Source of the DNA: Arthrobacter sp. ISL-5
Lineage (GTDB): Bacteria > Actinomycetota > Actinomycetes > Actinomycetales > Micrococcaceae
Assembly: GCF_018613835.1 (NCBI RefSeq)
Contig: NZ_JAGGPM010000018.1
Span: 1-64,000 of the forward strand
Reading direction: 5' to 3'
Length of the DNA stretch: 64,000 bases
The notes under the pieces were generated by a model. The model ran no database searches. It had not been told where the DNA came from and saw only the letters and a program-made list of their open reading frames with translations. Positions 1 through 8,156 of this stretch are shown piece after piece (position 1 is the stretch's first letter; each line of letters opens with the position of its first letter). The position numbers and the translations under genes are program-made.

Positions 1-1193
1 TCGGACTCGATGCAACGGCACCCGATGCCAATCTAGCTGACCCGCTGAGCTTCGAAGTCCCCGTCCCGCGGCTCAATGCTTTCGTCGCGGACGGCGACTC
101 GCTCAGCGAGATCACTTACCGGGTGCGCCGCAGGGTGGACCGGGCCGTCCAGACGCTGGTCCAGGCGGACGTGTCCGCGCTGCAGGCAGACCTTGAAGAA
201 ATCGCCGCCATGGAACTCGCGAAAGTGGGCGAATCCGGCGTCCCGGTGGGGGCCGACGACGCCGTGCAGCGCATGTCCGCCCGGGACTGGTCCCCGCTCG
301 GGGCCATGGAGTCGGTGCAGGCCGTGCTGGACGCCCTATCCGTGGAGCGCACCGGCGAAGCCCAGCCGGTCATGCCGCTGGCCACGATCTCGGTGACCGA
401 GGACATGGCCACCGCCATGCGCATGCACGCCATGGGCTGGCAAAGCGTCTACCACCACGAAGTGCTCGCCTACGGCCTGGCTCCGGAGGACATCGCCACC
501 ATGCTGACGCAACGGCTGCGCTGGGCGCAGGGCACCATGCAGGTGTTGCTCCGCGAGAACCCGCTGGTGCAGCGCGGCCTCAAATGGGGCCAGCGGCTCA
601 TGTACTTCGCCACCATGTGGACCTACCTGAGCGGATTTGCCGCGGTGGTCTACTTCGCCGCGCCCATCGTCTACCTTTTGCTCGGCATCCTGCCGGTGAG
701 CAGCCTCAACGCCGACTTCTTCGTCCGGTTCATCCCGTTCATGATCGTCAATCAGCTGCTGTTCGCCGTCGCCGGCCGGGGGATCCCCACGTGGCGGGGG
801 CAGCAGTACAGCCTCGCGCTGTTTCCCACCTGGATCAAGGCCTGCACGACGGCGGCCCGCAACGCCTGGTTCGGACGTCCCCTCGGGTTTGCGGTCACCC
901 CGAAAGACCGCCAGACCGGCGGTCCGAGCTGGAGCCTGATCCGCCCGCAGATTGTGGTTGCGGTGCTGCTGGTGATCGCGGCCGCAGTGGGCATGGCGCG
1001 CCTTGCCGCCGGACTGTCCGAACCCGTCGGTACGCTGGTCAACGTGGCCTGGGTGGTGTTCGACATCGCGGTCATGAGGATCCTGGTCCGCGCGGTGCAG
1101 TACAAGGGATTCGAGCCGGAGACTTCACAGCAGGAGGGGGACGCCGTCCCCGCCGAGGGCTTGATCGAGGAAAGGAAGATCGATGGAACTTAG
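1..1193 (+). CDS. Cellulose-synthase-like GT2 glycosyltransferase, 5' truncated by window edge
   Basis: The frame is open from base 3, so the gene begins left of the window. What remains is the end of a processive family-2 glycosyltransferase: a TED motif (bases 396-404) and a Q-x-x-R-W motif (QRLRW, bases 510-524), followed by about five membrane segments (roughly 590-1100). This architecture belongs to membrane synthases that polymerise sugars from nucleotide-sugars while exporting the chain. About 100 residues of charged, non-membrane sequence lie just before TED, longer than in plain cellulose synthases. The polymer made cannot be read from sequence. The stop overlaps the start of the STAS gene by 11 bases, so the three genes 1-1936 are probably one operon. 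Family confident, substrate unknown. Confidence 0.85.
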   Translation, partial: GLDATAPDANLADPLSFEVPVPRLNAFVADGDSLSEITYRVRRRVDRAVQTLVQADVSALQADLEEIAAMELAKVGESGVPVGADDAVQRMSARDWSPLGAMESVQAVLDALSVERTGEAQPVMPLATISVTEDMATAMRMHAMGWQSVYHHEVLAYGLAPEDIATMLTQRLRWAQGTMQVLLRENPLVQRGLKWGQRLMYFATMWTYLSGFAAVVYFAAPIVYLLLGILPVSSLNADFFVRFIPFMIVNQLLFAVAGRGIPTWRGQQYSLALFPTWIKACTTAARNAWFGRPLGFAVTPKDRQTGGPSWSLIRPQIVVAVLLVIAAAVGMARLAAGLSEPVGTLVNVAWVVFDIAVMRILVRAVQYKGFEPETSQQEGDAVPAEGLIEERKIDGT

Positions 1194-1515
1194 CTATGAG
1201 GTCAAGGACTCGTATGCGGAGATCAGGGCGGCCGGGCGGCTGAACATGGTGTCCGCGCCCAAACTCCGGGAATTCGTGGCGGACGTGGTCGCATCGGGGT
1301 CCAGCCGCATCGTGGTGAACCTTGAGGACACCGCCTTCATGGATTCCTCCGGCCTCGGCGCCCTCATCGGCTGCCTCAAGGCCGCGCGGCAGGCAGGTGG
1401 CGACCTCCGGATCGCGGCCGTCCAGCCGCAGGTGAAGATGGTGCTGGAACTGACAAGCATGGACCGTGTCCTGACCTCCTATGCCTCGGCCGCTGAGGCA
1501 TTCGAAAATGACTGA
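1183..1515 (+). CDS. STAS-domain anti-anti-sigma factor (SpoIIAA/RsbV-like)
   Basis: A 110-residue single STAS domain. The conserved phosphorylation-site segment DSSGLGAL is present (Ser55/Ser56), the serine that partner kinases of the SpoIIAB/RsbW type modify. Known members bind an anti-sigma ATPase when unphosphorylated and so release a sigma factor or another target. The ATG at 1183 is preceded by AGGAAAG and lies inside the end of the glycosyltransferase gene; the stop overlaps the next gene, which encodes a GHKL ATPase. The gene order implies a partner-switching pair linked to the synthase upstream. No sigma factor lies beside it, so the output may be the synthase rather than transcription; that is inference. 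Confidence 0.88.
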   Translation: MELSYEVKDSYAEIRAAGRLNMVSAPKLREFVADVVASGSSRIVVNLEDTAFMDSSGLGALIGCLKAARQAGGDLRIAAVQPQVKMVLELTSMDRVLTSYASAAEAFEND

Positions 1516-1936
1516 TGCCCTGGCCCGCCGGAGCTTCCGGGACCGGGCCACGCCTGAGGCCATCGAATCCGTCCACAACCAGCTGGACGCCCTGTGGGAG
1601 GACGCGTCGTTCGTTCCTGACATGGACCGCATGACGTTCACCACCGCCGTCATCGAGGCCGCGGCCAATGTTGTGCAGCATGCGGTGCCGGAGTCGGCGG
1701 CGCCGGTTGAACTTGGGGTGGACATCAGCATCCGGCAGTCCAGCTTGGAAGCCCGTGTCAGCGCTTTTGGCGCCGCGCGGCCGGAAGGCGGCGGGATGGA
1801 GCCCAGGATGCCCGGCAACGACGCCGAGTCAGGACGCGGCCTGGCCCTCATCCGTGCCCTGGTCACCACCGTGACATTCACTCGGCAGGACGGGACCAAT
1901 GTCTGGATCCTGTCCCGGGACTCAACCCCGGCCTGA
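1508..1936 (+). CDS. RsbW-like GHKL ATPase / anti-sigma kinase
   Basis: A 142-residue protein with a histidine-kinase-like ATPase fold (HATPase_c_2 type): the N-box EAAANVVQHA and the later G-box ESGRGLALI are clear, with no sensor or dimerisation domain. Such proteins phosphorylate STAS partners and hold targets inactive. The start at 1508 overlaps the STAS stop by 8 bases, which fits translational coupling and a stoichiometric pair. An upstream in-frame ATG at 1481 would add nine residues but lacks a good ribosome site. Role as kinase of the neighbouring STAS protein is inferred from order and family. Confidence 0.85.
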   Translation: MTDALARRSFRDRATPEAIESVHNQLDALWEDASFVPDMDRMTFTTAVIEAAANVVQHAVPESAAPVELGVDISIRQSSLEARVSAFGAARPEGGGMEPRMPGNDAESGRGLALIRALVTTVTFTRQDGTNVWILSRDSTPA

Positions 1937-2018
1937 CCGCCAGAGCTGCGGCGATCCGTCGCTGATCCTTGACACCGGAGCGCTCCGTCCGCTTCACTAT
2001 TACGTATGCTGAAATAAC

Positions 2019-2053
2019 AGTTCCATGATGCGGAACTAAGGTGCGGTTCGCAC
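2019..2053 (+). promoter_or_regulatory. Dyad operators upstream of uraD-uraH
   Basis: A perfect inverted repeat AGTTCC-N7-GGAACT (2019-2037) is followed at once by a second palindrome, GTGCG-GTT-CGCAC (2041-2053). A possible -10 box TATGCT (2005-2010) sits directly before them, so a bound protein would block the transcription start. The TTCC-N7-GGAA shape resembles sites of IclR-family repressors of purine or allantoin catabolism; assignment to that family is inference. Confidence 0.5.
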
Positions 2054-2132
2054 GTTGGTTTCGCCGGGAGAAGGCCCGGCTCTCCGCATAGCCGTCACCG
2101 TGGATGCCAGCACCTGCCTGAGGAATCACCAA

Positions 2133-2630
2133 GTGAAGCTTGCCGAATTCAATGACGCTGACCGAGCCGCTGCCAGGGCCGTACTCCGGCCGTGCATCGA
2201 CGTCCAGCGCTGGGTGGACCAGATCGCCGACGCACGGCCGTTCGCCTCTGTCGGGGAACTCCTGGACGGAGCCCGCGAGGCCGCGGCACCGTTCACGGCC
2301 GAAGAGATCGAAGCTGCGCTGGCGCACCACCCGCGCATCGGCGAACGCCCCGCCGCCCAAACCGCCGAAGCGTCCATGTCCCGCTCGGAACAGTCCGGCG
2401 TCGACCCGGCGGACACCGCTGTAGCCGAAGCGCTGGCCCGCGGAAACCGCGCTTACGAGGAAAAGTTCGGCCGGGTCTTCCTGATCCGCGCCGCCGGCCG
2501 CACCGCCCCCGAAATCCTGGCCGCGCTGAACGAGCGCCTGGCCAACACCCCGGCGCAGGAAGACGCCATTGTTGCCCAGCAGCTGCGTGAAATCGCCCTG
2601 CTGCGCCTCGAAGGAGTGATCAGCGAATGA
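2133..2630 (+). CDS. uraD: OHCU decarboxylase
   Basis: Converts 2-oxo-4-hydroxy-4-carboxy-5-ureidoimidazoline to (S)-allantoin, the last step of the uricase route. The HHPRIG motif (residues 65-70), which carries the catalytic histidine region, and the later YEEKFGRVFLIRAAGR block are typical of the family; 165 residues is normal. I chose GTG 2133 because GAGG lies 8 bases before it and homology begins there; an upstream GTG at 2055 would add 26 non-conserved residues. The stop overlaps uraH by ATGA. No uricase gene follows in the window, so the first enzyme must be elsewhere. Confidence 0.9.
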   Translation: MKLAEFNDADRAAARAVLRPCIDVQRWVDQIADARPFASVGELLDGAREAAAPFTAEEIEAALAHHPRIGERPAAQTAEASMSRSEQSGVDPADTAVAEALARGNRAYEEKFGRVFLIRAAGRTAPEILAALNERLANTPAQEDAIVAQQLREIALLRLEGVISE

Positions 2631-2965
2631 CCGTTTCCCACGTCACCACCCACGTCCTGGACACCGGCGCCGGCCTCCCGGCGGCGGGGGTCGCCGTCGT
2701 GCTTTACGCGAACGACGGCGGCAACTGGACCCAGCTGGCGAGCGGCACCACCGATGCCGACGGCCGCGCGAAGGACCTCGGCCCCGAGCGGCTGGCGCCC
2801 GGCAAATACCGGCTGAACTTCGCCACCGGCACCTACTACGCACAGCAGGGCACGTCCACGTTTTTCCCGGAGGTGGACCTGGTCTTCGAAGTGACTGGCG
2901 CCGAGCACTACCATGTGCCGCTGCTGCTGAGCCCCTTCGCCTACTCCACCTACCGCGGAAGCTGA
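2627..2965 (+). CDS. uraH: 5-hydroxyisourate hydrolase
   Basis: A 112-residue transthyretin-like protein that hydrolyses 5-hydroxyisourate to OHCU, the substrate of the upstream enzyme. It opens with VSHVTTHVLDTGAGLPA, containing the conserved N-terminal histidine, and ends with the diagnostic YRGS tetrapeptide. Start and uraD stop share ATGA, implying coupled translation. The downstream FAH-family gene begins 11 bases after the stop with its own strong ribosome site and may belong to the same transcript. Confidence 0.93.
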   Translation: MTVSHVTTHVLDTGAGLPAAGVAVVLYANDGGNWTQLASGTTDADGRAKDLGPERLAPGKYRLNFATGTYYAQQGTSTFFPEVDLVFEVTGAEHYHVPLLLSPFAYSTYRGS

Positions 2966-2976
2966 AAGGAGCAACC

Positions 2977-3831
2977 ATGAGGCTAATGCGTATTGGCCCG
3001 GCAGGCGCCGAGATCCCCGTGGTCCTGGACGACGGGGGCCGGGCGTATGACCTCCGGCCGGTCACCCGGGACATCGACGGCGACTTCCTGCAGGCATGGG
3101 CCGGCCAACTCGGCGAACTGGACCTGTCAGGCCTTCCGCAGGTGACCATCGAGGGCAGGCGCATCGGCGCCCCGATAGCGCGGCCGGGTGCCGTGATCGG
3201 CGTCGGACTGAACTACGCTGCGCACGCCGCGGAATCCGGCCTCCCGGTGCCGGAGCGGCCCATCATTTTCTTCAAGCACCCCAACACCGTCGTGGGACCT
3301 GACGACGACGTCGTGATCCCGCCCGGTGCACAGCGGGTGGACTGGGAGGTGGAGCTCGGCGTGGTGATCGGCCGGCGGGCCAGCTATCTGGGGTCCGATG
3401 CCGATGCCGCCGCGTGCATCGCGGGTTTTGTGCTTTCCAACGACGTCTCCGAGCGCGAGTACCAGCTGGAACACTCCGGGCCGCAGTGGTCGCTCGGGAA
3501 GTCCTGCCCCACGTTCAACCCGGTGGGCCCGTGGCTCGTGCCCGCCACGGACGTTGATGCGGGCAATATCCGGCTGGCGTCGTGGGTCAACGACGAAACC
3601 CGGCAGGACAGTTCGACGGCGGACATGGTGTTCGGTCCCGCCGAACTGGTCCGGCGCCTCTCGCAGTACATGGTGCTCGAACCCGGCGACCTCATCACCA
3701 CAGGCACCCCGGAAGGCGTGGCGCTGTCCGGACGGTTCCCGTACCTCAAGGCAGGCGACGTCATGCGGATGTCCGGCGGCAAGCTCCTCGGCGAGCAGCG
3801 GCAGCGGCTCGTGGACGCCGGGCGGGCCTGA
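2977..3831 (+). CDS. Fumarylacetoacetate hydrolase family protein
   Basis: A 284-residue member of the FAH superfamily: divergent N-terminal region to about residue 70, then the mixed beta-roll domain. Metal ligands of the family are visible in DWEVELGVVIG (two Glu) and SNDVSERE (Asp). Family members hydrolyse or decarboxylate beta-keto acids or act as hydratases or isomerases in aromatic breakdown; the exact substrate cannot be told. AAAGGAGC precedes the ATG. Position right after uraDH suggests co-transcription with urate catabolism, but no known step there needs it. Confidence 0.85.
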   Translation: MRLMRIGPAGAEIPVVLDDGGRAYDLRPVTRDIDGDFLQAWAGQLGELDLSGLPQVTIEGRRIGAPIARPGAVIGVGLNYAAHAAESGLPVPERPIIFFKHPNTVVGPDDDVVIPPGAQRVDWEVELGVVIGRRASYLGSDADAAACIAGFVLSNDVSEREYQLEHSGPQWSLGKSCPTFNPVGPWLVPATDVDAGNIRLASWVNDETRQDSSTADMVFGPAELVRRLSQYMVLEPGDLITTGTPEGVALSGRFPYLKAGDVMRMSGGKLLGEQRQRLVDAGRA

Positions 3832-3878
3832 ACAAGGCCGCCCGGGGCAGCGGCGGCGGCCGCACCGCCGGATGACAG

Positions 3879-3884
3879 TAGGCT
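3879..3884 (+). promoter_or_regulatory. -10 box of leaderless promoter for the 3892 gene
   Basis: TAGGCT lies 7 bases before the ATG at 3892 and there is no Shine-Dalgarno sequence in between. Transcription would start at or next to the A of the start codon. Confidence 0.5.
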
Positions 3885-3891
3885 AGATGGC

Positions 3892-4266
3892 ATGGCTTCT
3901 GACGACCACCCCATGCCTGAACGGCGCGAAATCACCGTGCGGCGCGCACCCAAGTATGTTCCGTTCCTGATCCTGGGCGGGATTGTGGGCATTGCCGCGG
4001 CGGCGGTCATTGCCTACGCGCTTCCCGGCGACCCCAGCTACGACCGCGGCGCGGTCTTCGGCTTCTTCATGGTGCTGTGCGGCGCCGGCGGTGTGATCCT
4101 CGGCGCAATTGCGGCGCTGGTCCTGGACCGGCTGAGCGTCAAGCGGGCGCGGCACGCCGTCGTCGAGGCCGCTCCCGAGGCGGACCAGGCCCTGCCTGAC
4201 GCGGAACGGGACACTTCCAGGGACCGCACGCGGGACGACAACGGCGAACCCGGCCTCCGGTCATAA
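3892..4266 (+). CDS. Two-TM membrane protein upstream of purF
   Basis: A 124-residue protein with a basic N-terminus, two hydrophobic segments (about residues 25-47 and 58-82) and a charged, acidic cytoplasmic tail. I do not recognise a family with a known function. It sits 47 bases before purF in the same direction but purF appears to have its own promoter. It is probably expressed from a leaderless transcript. Confidence 0.7.
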   Translation: MASDDHPMPERREITVRRAPKYVPFLILGGIVGIAAAAVIAYALPGDPSYDRGAVFGFFMVLCGAGGVILGAIAALVLDRLSVKRARHAVVEAAPEADQALPDAERDTSRDRTRDDNGEPGLRS

Positions 4267-4301
4267 ACGGGCCGCCGGAAGTTCCTTACCCGATGACGTG
4301 A

Positions 4302-4307
4302 GATAAT
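4302..4307 (+). promoter_or_regulatory. -10 box of leaderless purF promoter
   Basis: GATAAT is followed by six bases and then the GTG start of purF at 4314. No ribosome-binding sequence is present, so the mRNA most likely begins at the start codon. Confidence 0.55.
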
Positions 4308-4313
4308 CGACCA

Positions 4314-6056
4314 GTGGCACGCGGCGATGGAAAACTTTCTCATGATCTTCTCCCTGGCGAAAAAGGCCCTCAGGACGCTTGCGGCGTCTTCGGGGTCTGG
4401 GCACCAGGTGAAGAAGTAGCAAAACTCACCTATTACGGGCTGTATGCACTGCAGCACCGCGGTCAGGAGTCGGCTGGTATTGCCACCAGCGACGGCAAGC
4501 GGATCAACGTCTACAAGGACATGGGCCTCGTGTCGCAGGTCTTCGACGAGACCACGCTGAACACCCTGACCGGGCACCTGGCTGTGGGCCACTGCCGCTA
4601 TTCCACCACCGGAGCCAGCCATTGGGCCAACGCCCAGCCCACGCTCGGCGCCACCGCCACAGGCACCGTGGCCCTGGCGCACAACGGCAACCTGACCAAC
4701 ACAGCCGAACTCAACGCCATGATCAACGAGCGCAACGGCGGCCAGCTCAGCGGCGAGATGAAGCAGGGCAACACCTCCGACACCGCCCTCGTGACGGCGC
4801 TGCTCGAAGGCGAAGAGGGGAAGACCCTCGAACAGACCGCCATCGAGCTGCTGCCCAAGATCCGCGGCGGCTTCTGTTTCGTCTTCATGGACGAAGGCAC
4901 CCTGTACGCGGCCCGCGACACCTTCGGCATCCGCCCGCTGGTCCTCGGCCGGCTGGAGCGCGGCTGGGTGGTCGCCTCCGAGCAGTCCGCCTTGGCCACC
5001 GTGGGCGCCAGCTTCATCCGGGAGATCGAGCCCGGCGAATTCATCGCCATCGACGAGCAGGGCGTGCGGTCCCAGCGCTTCGCGGAGTCGACGCCGGCCG
5101 GTTGCGTTTTCGAGTACGTGTACCTCGCGCGCCCCGACGCCGCGATCGCCGGGCGGTCCGTGTACGAATCCCGCGTGGAGATGGGCCGCCAGCTGGCCCG
5201 CGAAAACACCCAGGAAGCGGACATCGTCATCCCCGTCCCTGAGTCCGGCACTCCAGCCGCGGTGGGCTACGCCGAGGAATCCGGCATCCCGTTCGCCCAC
5301 GGCTTCGTCAAGAACTCCTACGTGGGCCGCACCTTCATCCAGCCCTCGCAGACGCTGCGCCAGCTCGGCATCCGGCTCAAGCTCAACGCCCTGGAATCCG
5401 TAATCCGGGGCAAGCGTGTTGTGGTGGTGGACGACTCGATCGTCCGCGGCAACACCCAGCGCGCCATCGTGCGGATGCTCCGCGAAGCGGGCGCCGCGAG
5501 CGTCCACATCAAGATTTCCTCCCCGCCGGTCAAGTGGCCCTGCTTCTACGGCATCGACTTCGCGTCCCGGGCCGAACTCATCGCCAACGGCGCCACCATC
5601 GAAGAAATCACCCAGGCCATCGGCGCCGATTCGCTGGCCTATATCTCCGAAGACGGAATGATCGACGCCACCAGGCAGCCCCGCGAACGCCTCTGCACCG
5701 CCTGCTTCACGGGCAAGTACCCCATTGAGCTCCCCGGCTCGGACAAGCTCGGCAAGAACCTGCTGGAACGTACGGACCTCGGCGGCCTGCCGGTCTCCCC
5801 TGCCGCTGATACCGTCCGTGCCGCTGCCCCCGCTGCAGCCCGCGCCGCCGCAGCCCCCGCGGAACCTGCACTCGTGTCACCCGGAAACCCGGAGAGCATC
5901 CCCGTCACCGAGGATCCGGCGGAGAAGCCGGGCGCCACGGGCTGCGATCCCGGGCCGGATTCCGAGTTCGAGAACCTGCTCACCGACGCCGACCGCGTTT
6001 CCGACGTCCACCACGACGCTGCCATCGTCGGCGCTGATAAGAAAGAGTCCGTATGA
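4314..6056 (+). CDS. purF: Amidophosphoribosyltransferase
   Basis: Catalyses the first committed step of purine synthesis, PRPP plus glutamine to phosphoribosylamine. The first 22 residues look like a removable propeptide: the glutaminase nucleophile is Cys23 in DACGVFGV. The PRPP loop VVVVDDSIVRGNTQ is intact. Cysteines in GCVFEYVY, WPCFYGID and LCTACFTGKYP match the four [4Fe-4S] ligands of the Bacillus-type enzyme. At 580 residues it is longer than usual because of a roughly 80-residue Ala/Pro- and acid-rich C-terminal tail. GTG 4314 fits the -10 box six bases upstream. The stop overlaps purM by ATGA. Confidence 0.97.
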   Translation: MARGDGKLSHDLLPGEKGPQDACGVFGVWAPGEEVAKLTYYGLYALQHRGQESAGIATSDGKRINVYKDMGLVSQVFDETTLNTLTGHLAVGHCRYSTTGASHWANAQPTLGATATGTVALAHNGNLTNTAELNAMINERNGGQLSGEMKQGNTSDTALVTALLEGEEGKTLEQTAIELLPKIRGGFCFVFMDEGTLYAARDTFGIRPLVLGRLERGWVVASEQSALATVGASFIREIEPGEFIAIDEQGVRSQRFAESTPAGCVFEYVYLARPDAAIAGRSVYESRVEMGRQLARENTQEADIVIPVPESGTPAAVGYAEESGIPFAHGFVKNSYVGRTFIQPSQTLRQLGIRLKLNALESVIRGKRVVVVDDSIVRGNTQRAIVRMLREAGAASVHIKISSPPVKWPCFYGIDFASRAELIANGATIEEITQAIGADSLAYISEDGMIDATRQPRERLCTACFTGKYPIELPGSDKLGKNLLERTDLGGLPVSPAADTVRAAAPAAARAAAAPAEPALVSPGNPESIPVTEDPAEKPGATGCDPGPDSEFENLLTDADRVSDVHHDAAIVGADKKESV

Positions 6057-7216
6057 CTTCCGCCTCCTCCACTGCTGACATGAATGCCGCCCAGAACAAC
6101 GCCGGCATCACCTACGCGTCCGCGGGTGTCGACGTCGAAGCGGGAGACCGCGCCGTCGAGCTCATGAAGGGCGCCGTCAAGGCGACCCACAACGCTTCGG
6201 TGATTGGCGGCGTCGGCGGGTTCGCCGGCCTGTACGACGTCTCGAGGCTGCTGACCTACAAGCGGCCCCTGCTGGCCACCTCCACGGACGGCGTGGGCAC
6301 CAAGGTGGCCATCGCCCAGGCCATGGACATCCATGACACCATCGGCTTCGACCTCGTGGGCATGGTGGTGGACGACATCGTGGTGGTGGGCGCCGAGCCG
6401 CTGTACATGACCGACTACATCGCCTGCGGCAAGGTGGTTCCCGAGCGCATCGCGGACATCGTCCGTGGCATCGCGGCCGCGTGCTCCGTGGCCGGCACCG
6501 CCCTGGTGGGCGGCGAAACCGCCGAGCACCCGGGCCTGCTGGGCGAGCACGAATACGACGTCGCCGGCGCAGCCACCGGCGTTGTTGAAGCCGACGCCCT
6601 GCTGGGACCGGACCGCGTCCGCGCCGGCGATGTGGTGATCGGCATGGCTTCCTCCGGCCTGCACTCCAACGGCTACTCACTGGTCCGCCGCGTCATCAAC
6701 CACGCCGGCTGGGCCTTGGACCGCCAGGTCTCCGAACTGGGCCGCACACTGGGCGAGGAACTGCTGGAACCCACCCGCGTCTACGCCGCCGACTGCCTCG
6801 ACCTCGCCCGCGCCTTCCCCGTGACCGCAGGCCGGGCCGTCCACGGCTTCAGCCACGTCACCGGCGGCGGACTCGCCGCAAACCTGGCCCGCGTCCTGCC
6901 CCAGGGCCTCGTGGCCACGGTTGACCGCTCCACCTGGGAACTGCCGGCCATCTTCAAGCTGGTCTCGGAACTCGGCCGCGTCCCGCTGGCCGACCTCGAG
7001 CGCACGCTCAACCTCGGCGTGGGCATGGTGGCCATCGTTTCCGCGGACGCGGCGGACGCCGCTGTGGCGCGCTTGAACGAACGCGGCCTGCCGTCCTGGA
7101 TCATGGGCGCCGTCAGCGCCGCCTCCGACTCGGTGCTCAAGACCGGGCCGGACTACGTCCAGGGCGCCAAGGGCGTGGACGGCGGGGCCGTGCAGATGGT
7201 CAATACCTACGCTTAA
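6053..7216 (+). CDS. purM: Phosphoribosylformylglycinamidine cyclo-ligase
   Basis: AIR synthetase, which closes the imidazole ring in an ATP-dependent step of purine synthesis. Family blocks TYASAGVDVEAGD, TSTDGVGTKVAIA, GGETAEHPG and SSGLHSNGYSLVR are intact; 387 residues is slightly long because of a 19-residue N-terminal extension. ATG 6053 overlaps the purF stop, so purF and purM are translationally coupled. The gene ends just before a 62-base palindromic repeat that separates it from the convergent VOC gene. Confidence 0.97.
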   Translation: MTSASSTADMNAAQNNAGITYASAGVDVEAGDRAVELMKGAVKATHNASVIGGVGGFAGLYDVSRLLTYKRPLLATSTDGVGTKVAIAQAMDIHDTIGFDLVGMVVDDIVVVGAEPLYMTDYIACGKVVPERIADIVRGIAAACSVAGTALVGGETAEHPGLLGEHEYDVAGAATGVVEADALLGPDRVRAGDVVIGMASSGLHSNGYSLVRRVINHAGWALDRQVSELGRTLGEELLEPTRVYAADCLDLARAFPVTAGRAVHGFSHVTGGGLAANLARVLPQGLVATVDRSTWELPAIFKLVSELGRVPLADLERTLNLGVGMVAIVSADAADAAVARLNERGLPSWIMGAVSAASDSVLKTGPDYVQGAKGVDGGAVQMVNTYA

Positions 7217-7222
7217 ATACGT

Positions 7223-7284
7223 CATCGAGTGCTCCCCACCGGCCCTTTAGAAGGTTCATAAGGGCAGGTACGGAGCACTCGATG
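7223..7284. repeat. Palindromic intergenic element, family A, copy 1
   Basis: Perfect 13-bp outer arms (CATCGAGTGCTCC at 7223-7235, its complement at 7272-7284) enclose an inner stem GCCCTT/AAGGGC and the core TTTAGAAGGTTCATAA. A second copy at 37452-37511 has the same arms and exactly the same 16-base core on the opposite strand, with a different but still paired inner stem. Both copies lie between convergent genes, so a two-way terminator or REP-like role is plausible. Confidence 0.85.
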
Positions 7285-7289
7285 CGTTT

Positions 7290-8117
7290 TTAGACCTCGA
7301 GGACGCTGAACACGCCGCCCTGGGGGTCCTTCAGCGTGGCAATGGAACCGCCATCCTCGGCGAACTCGGGCTCAACCAGCACCTCAGCCCCGGCTGCCAC
7401 GGCAGCGAGCACGGCCTCGGACACGCTGGACACGCCAAAATAGACCTGCCAGCCCAGCTCGTCGCCAGACTGCGTCTCCTCCTCCGGCCCGGCGTCCTCC
7501 TCCGGCTCCATGTCCTCATCCAGCGACGGCGCCGGGGCGACCCCGGCCACTTCTGCGCCGTCCACCATCAGCGTGGTGTACGTGCCGCCGTCGTCCTGCG
7601 GGTATTCGGTCACGTCATGGCCGAACAGCCGCTGGAAAAATCCGACGGCGGCCGCCGGCTGGGGCGTCACGAGCTCGGCCCATGAAAACGCACCGGGCTC
7701 GCCGTACCGTCCGCTGCCCGGGTGGGTTCCGGCCAGCCAGACGCCGGTCGCGCCGCCGCCGGGAGGCTCCACGAAAACCATGGTTCCGGTGTCGCCGACC
7801 TCCTCTGGCCCGAACTGCACCGTGCCGCCCGCGAGCGGGGTCTCTTCGGCGATGGCGCGGGCGTCGTCAGCGGCGAGGTAGACGTTCCACTGCGCAGGCG
7901 CGGAGGCGGCCTCCTGGTCCGGAGGCTGCGGCGCGATGACCGCCACCACGTCGTCGTCCAGGAAGGCCTTCGAGTAGCTGCGCCCGTCCGGCGTAGGGAG
8001 GTCCTCGTAGCGCCAGCCGAACACCGCGGCATAGAAGGACTTCGCGGCCGCCACATCGGGGGTCTGGACGTCGGTCCAGCACACCTCCCCGTGGTTGTAC
8101 CCGTTGCGCTGAACCAT
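7290..8117 (-). CDS. Two-domain VOC (glyoxalase-fold) protein
   Basis: Two vicinal-oxygen-chelate modules in tandem (about residues 8-120 and 140-275), each opening with the typical W-x-(D/E)-L/V...A..FY...FGW pattern. An acidic insert (EDMEPEEDAGPEEETQSGD) interrupts the second. Such 260-280-residue proteins are common in actinobacteria, often annotated as antibiotic- or glyoxalase-related; no substrate can be assigned. I prefer the ATG at 8117 because AAGGA lies 9 bases upstream; an ATG at 8126 directly abuts that site. Convergent with purM. Confidence 0.8.
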   Translation of the reverse strand: MVQRNGYNHGEVCWTDVQTPDVAAAKSFYAAVFGWRYEDLPTPDGRSYSKAFLDDDVVAVIAPQPPDQEAASAPAQWNVYLAADDARAIAEETPLAGGTVQFGPEEVGDTGTMVFVEPPGGGATGVWLAGTHPGSGRYGEPGAFSWAELVTPQPAAAVGFFQRLFGHDVTEYPQDDGGTYTTLMVDGAEVAGVAPAPSLDEDMEPEEDAGPEEETQSGDELGWQVYFGVSSVSEAVLAAVAAGAEVLVEPEFAEDGGSIATLKDPQGGVFSVLEV

Positions 8118-8156
8118 GCCGCTCATTCCTTCCGTTGGACAGACATCCCTAACAGG

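Noticed and set aside
4038..5507. 489-codon open frame on the minus strand
   Set aside because: Antisense to purF; purF motifs are intact in the other direction.
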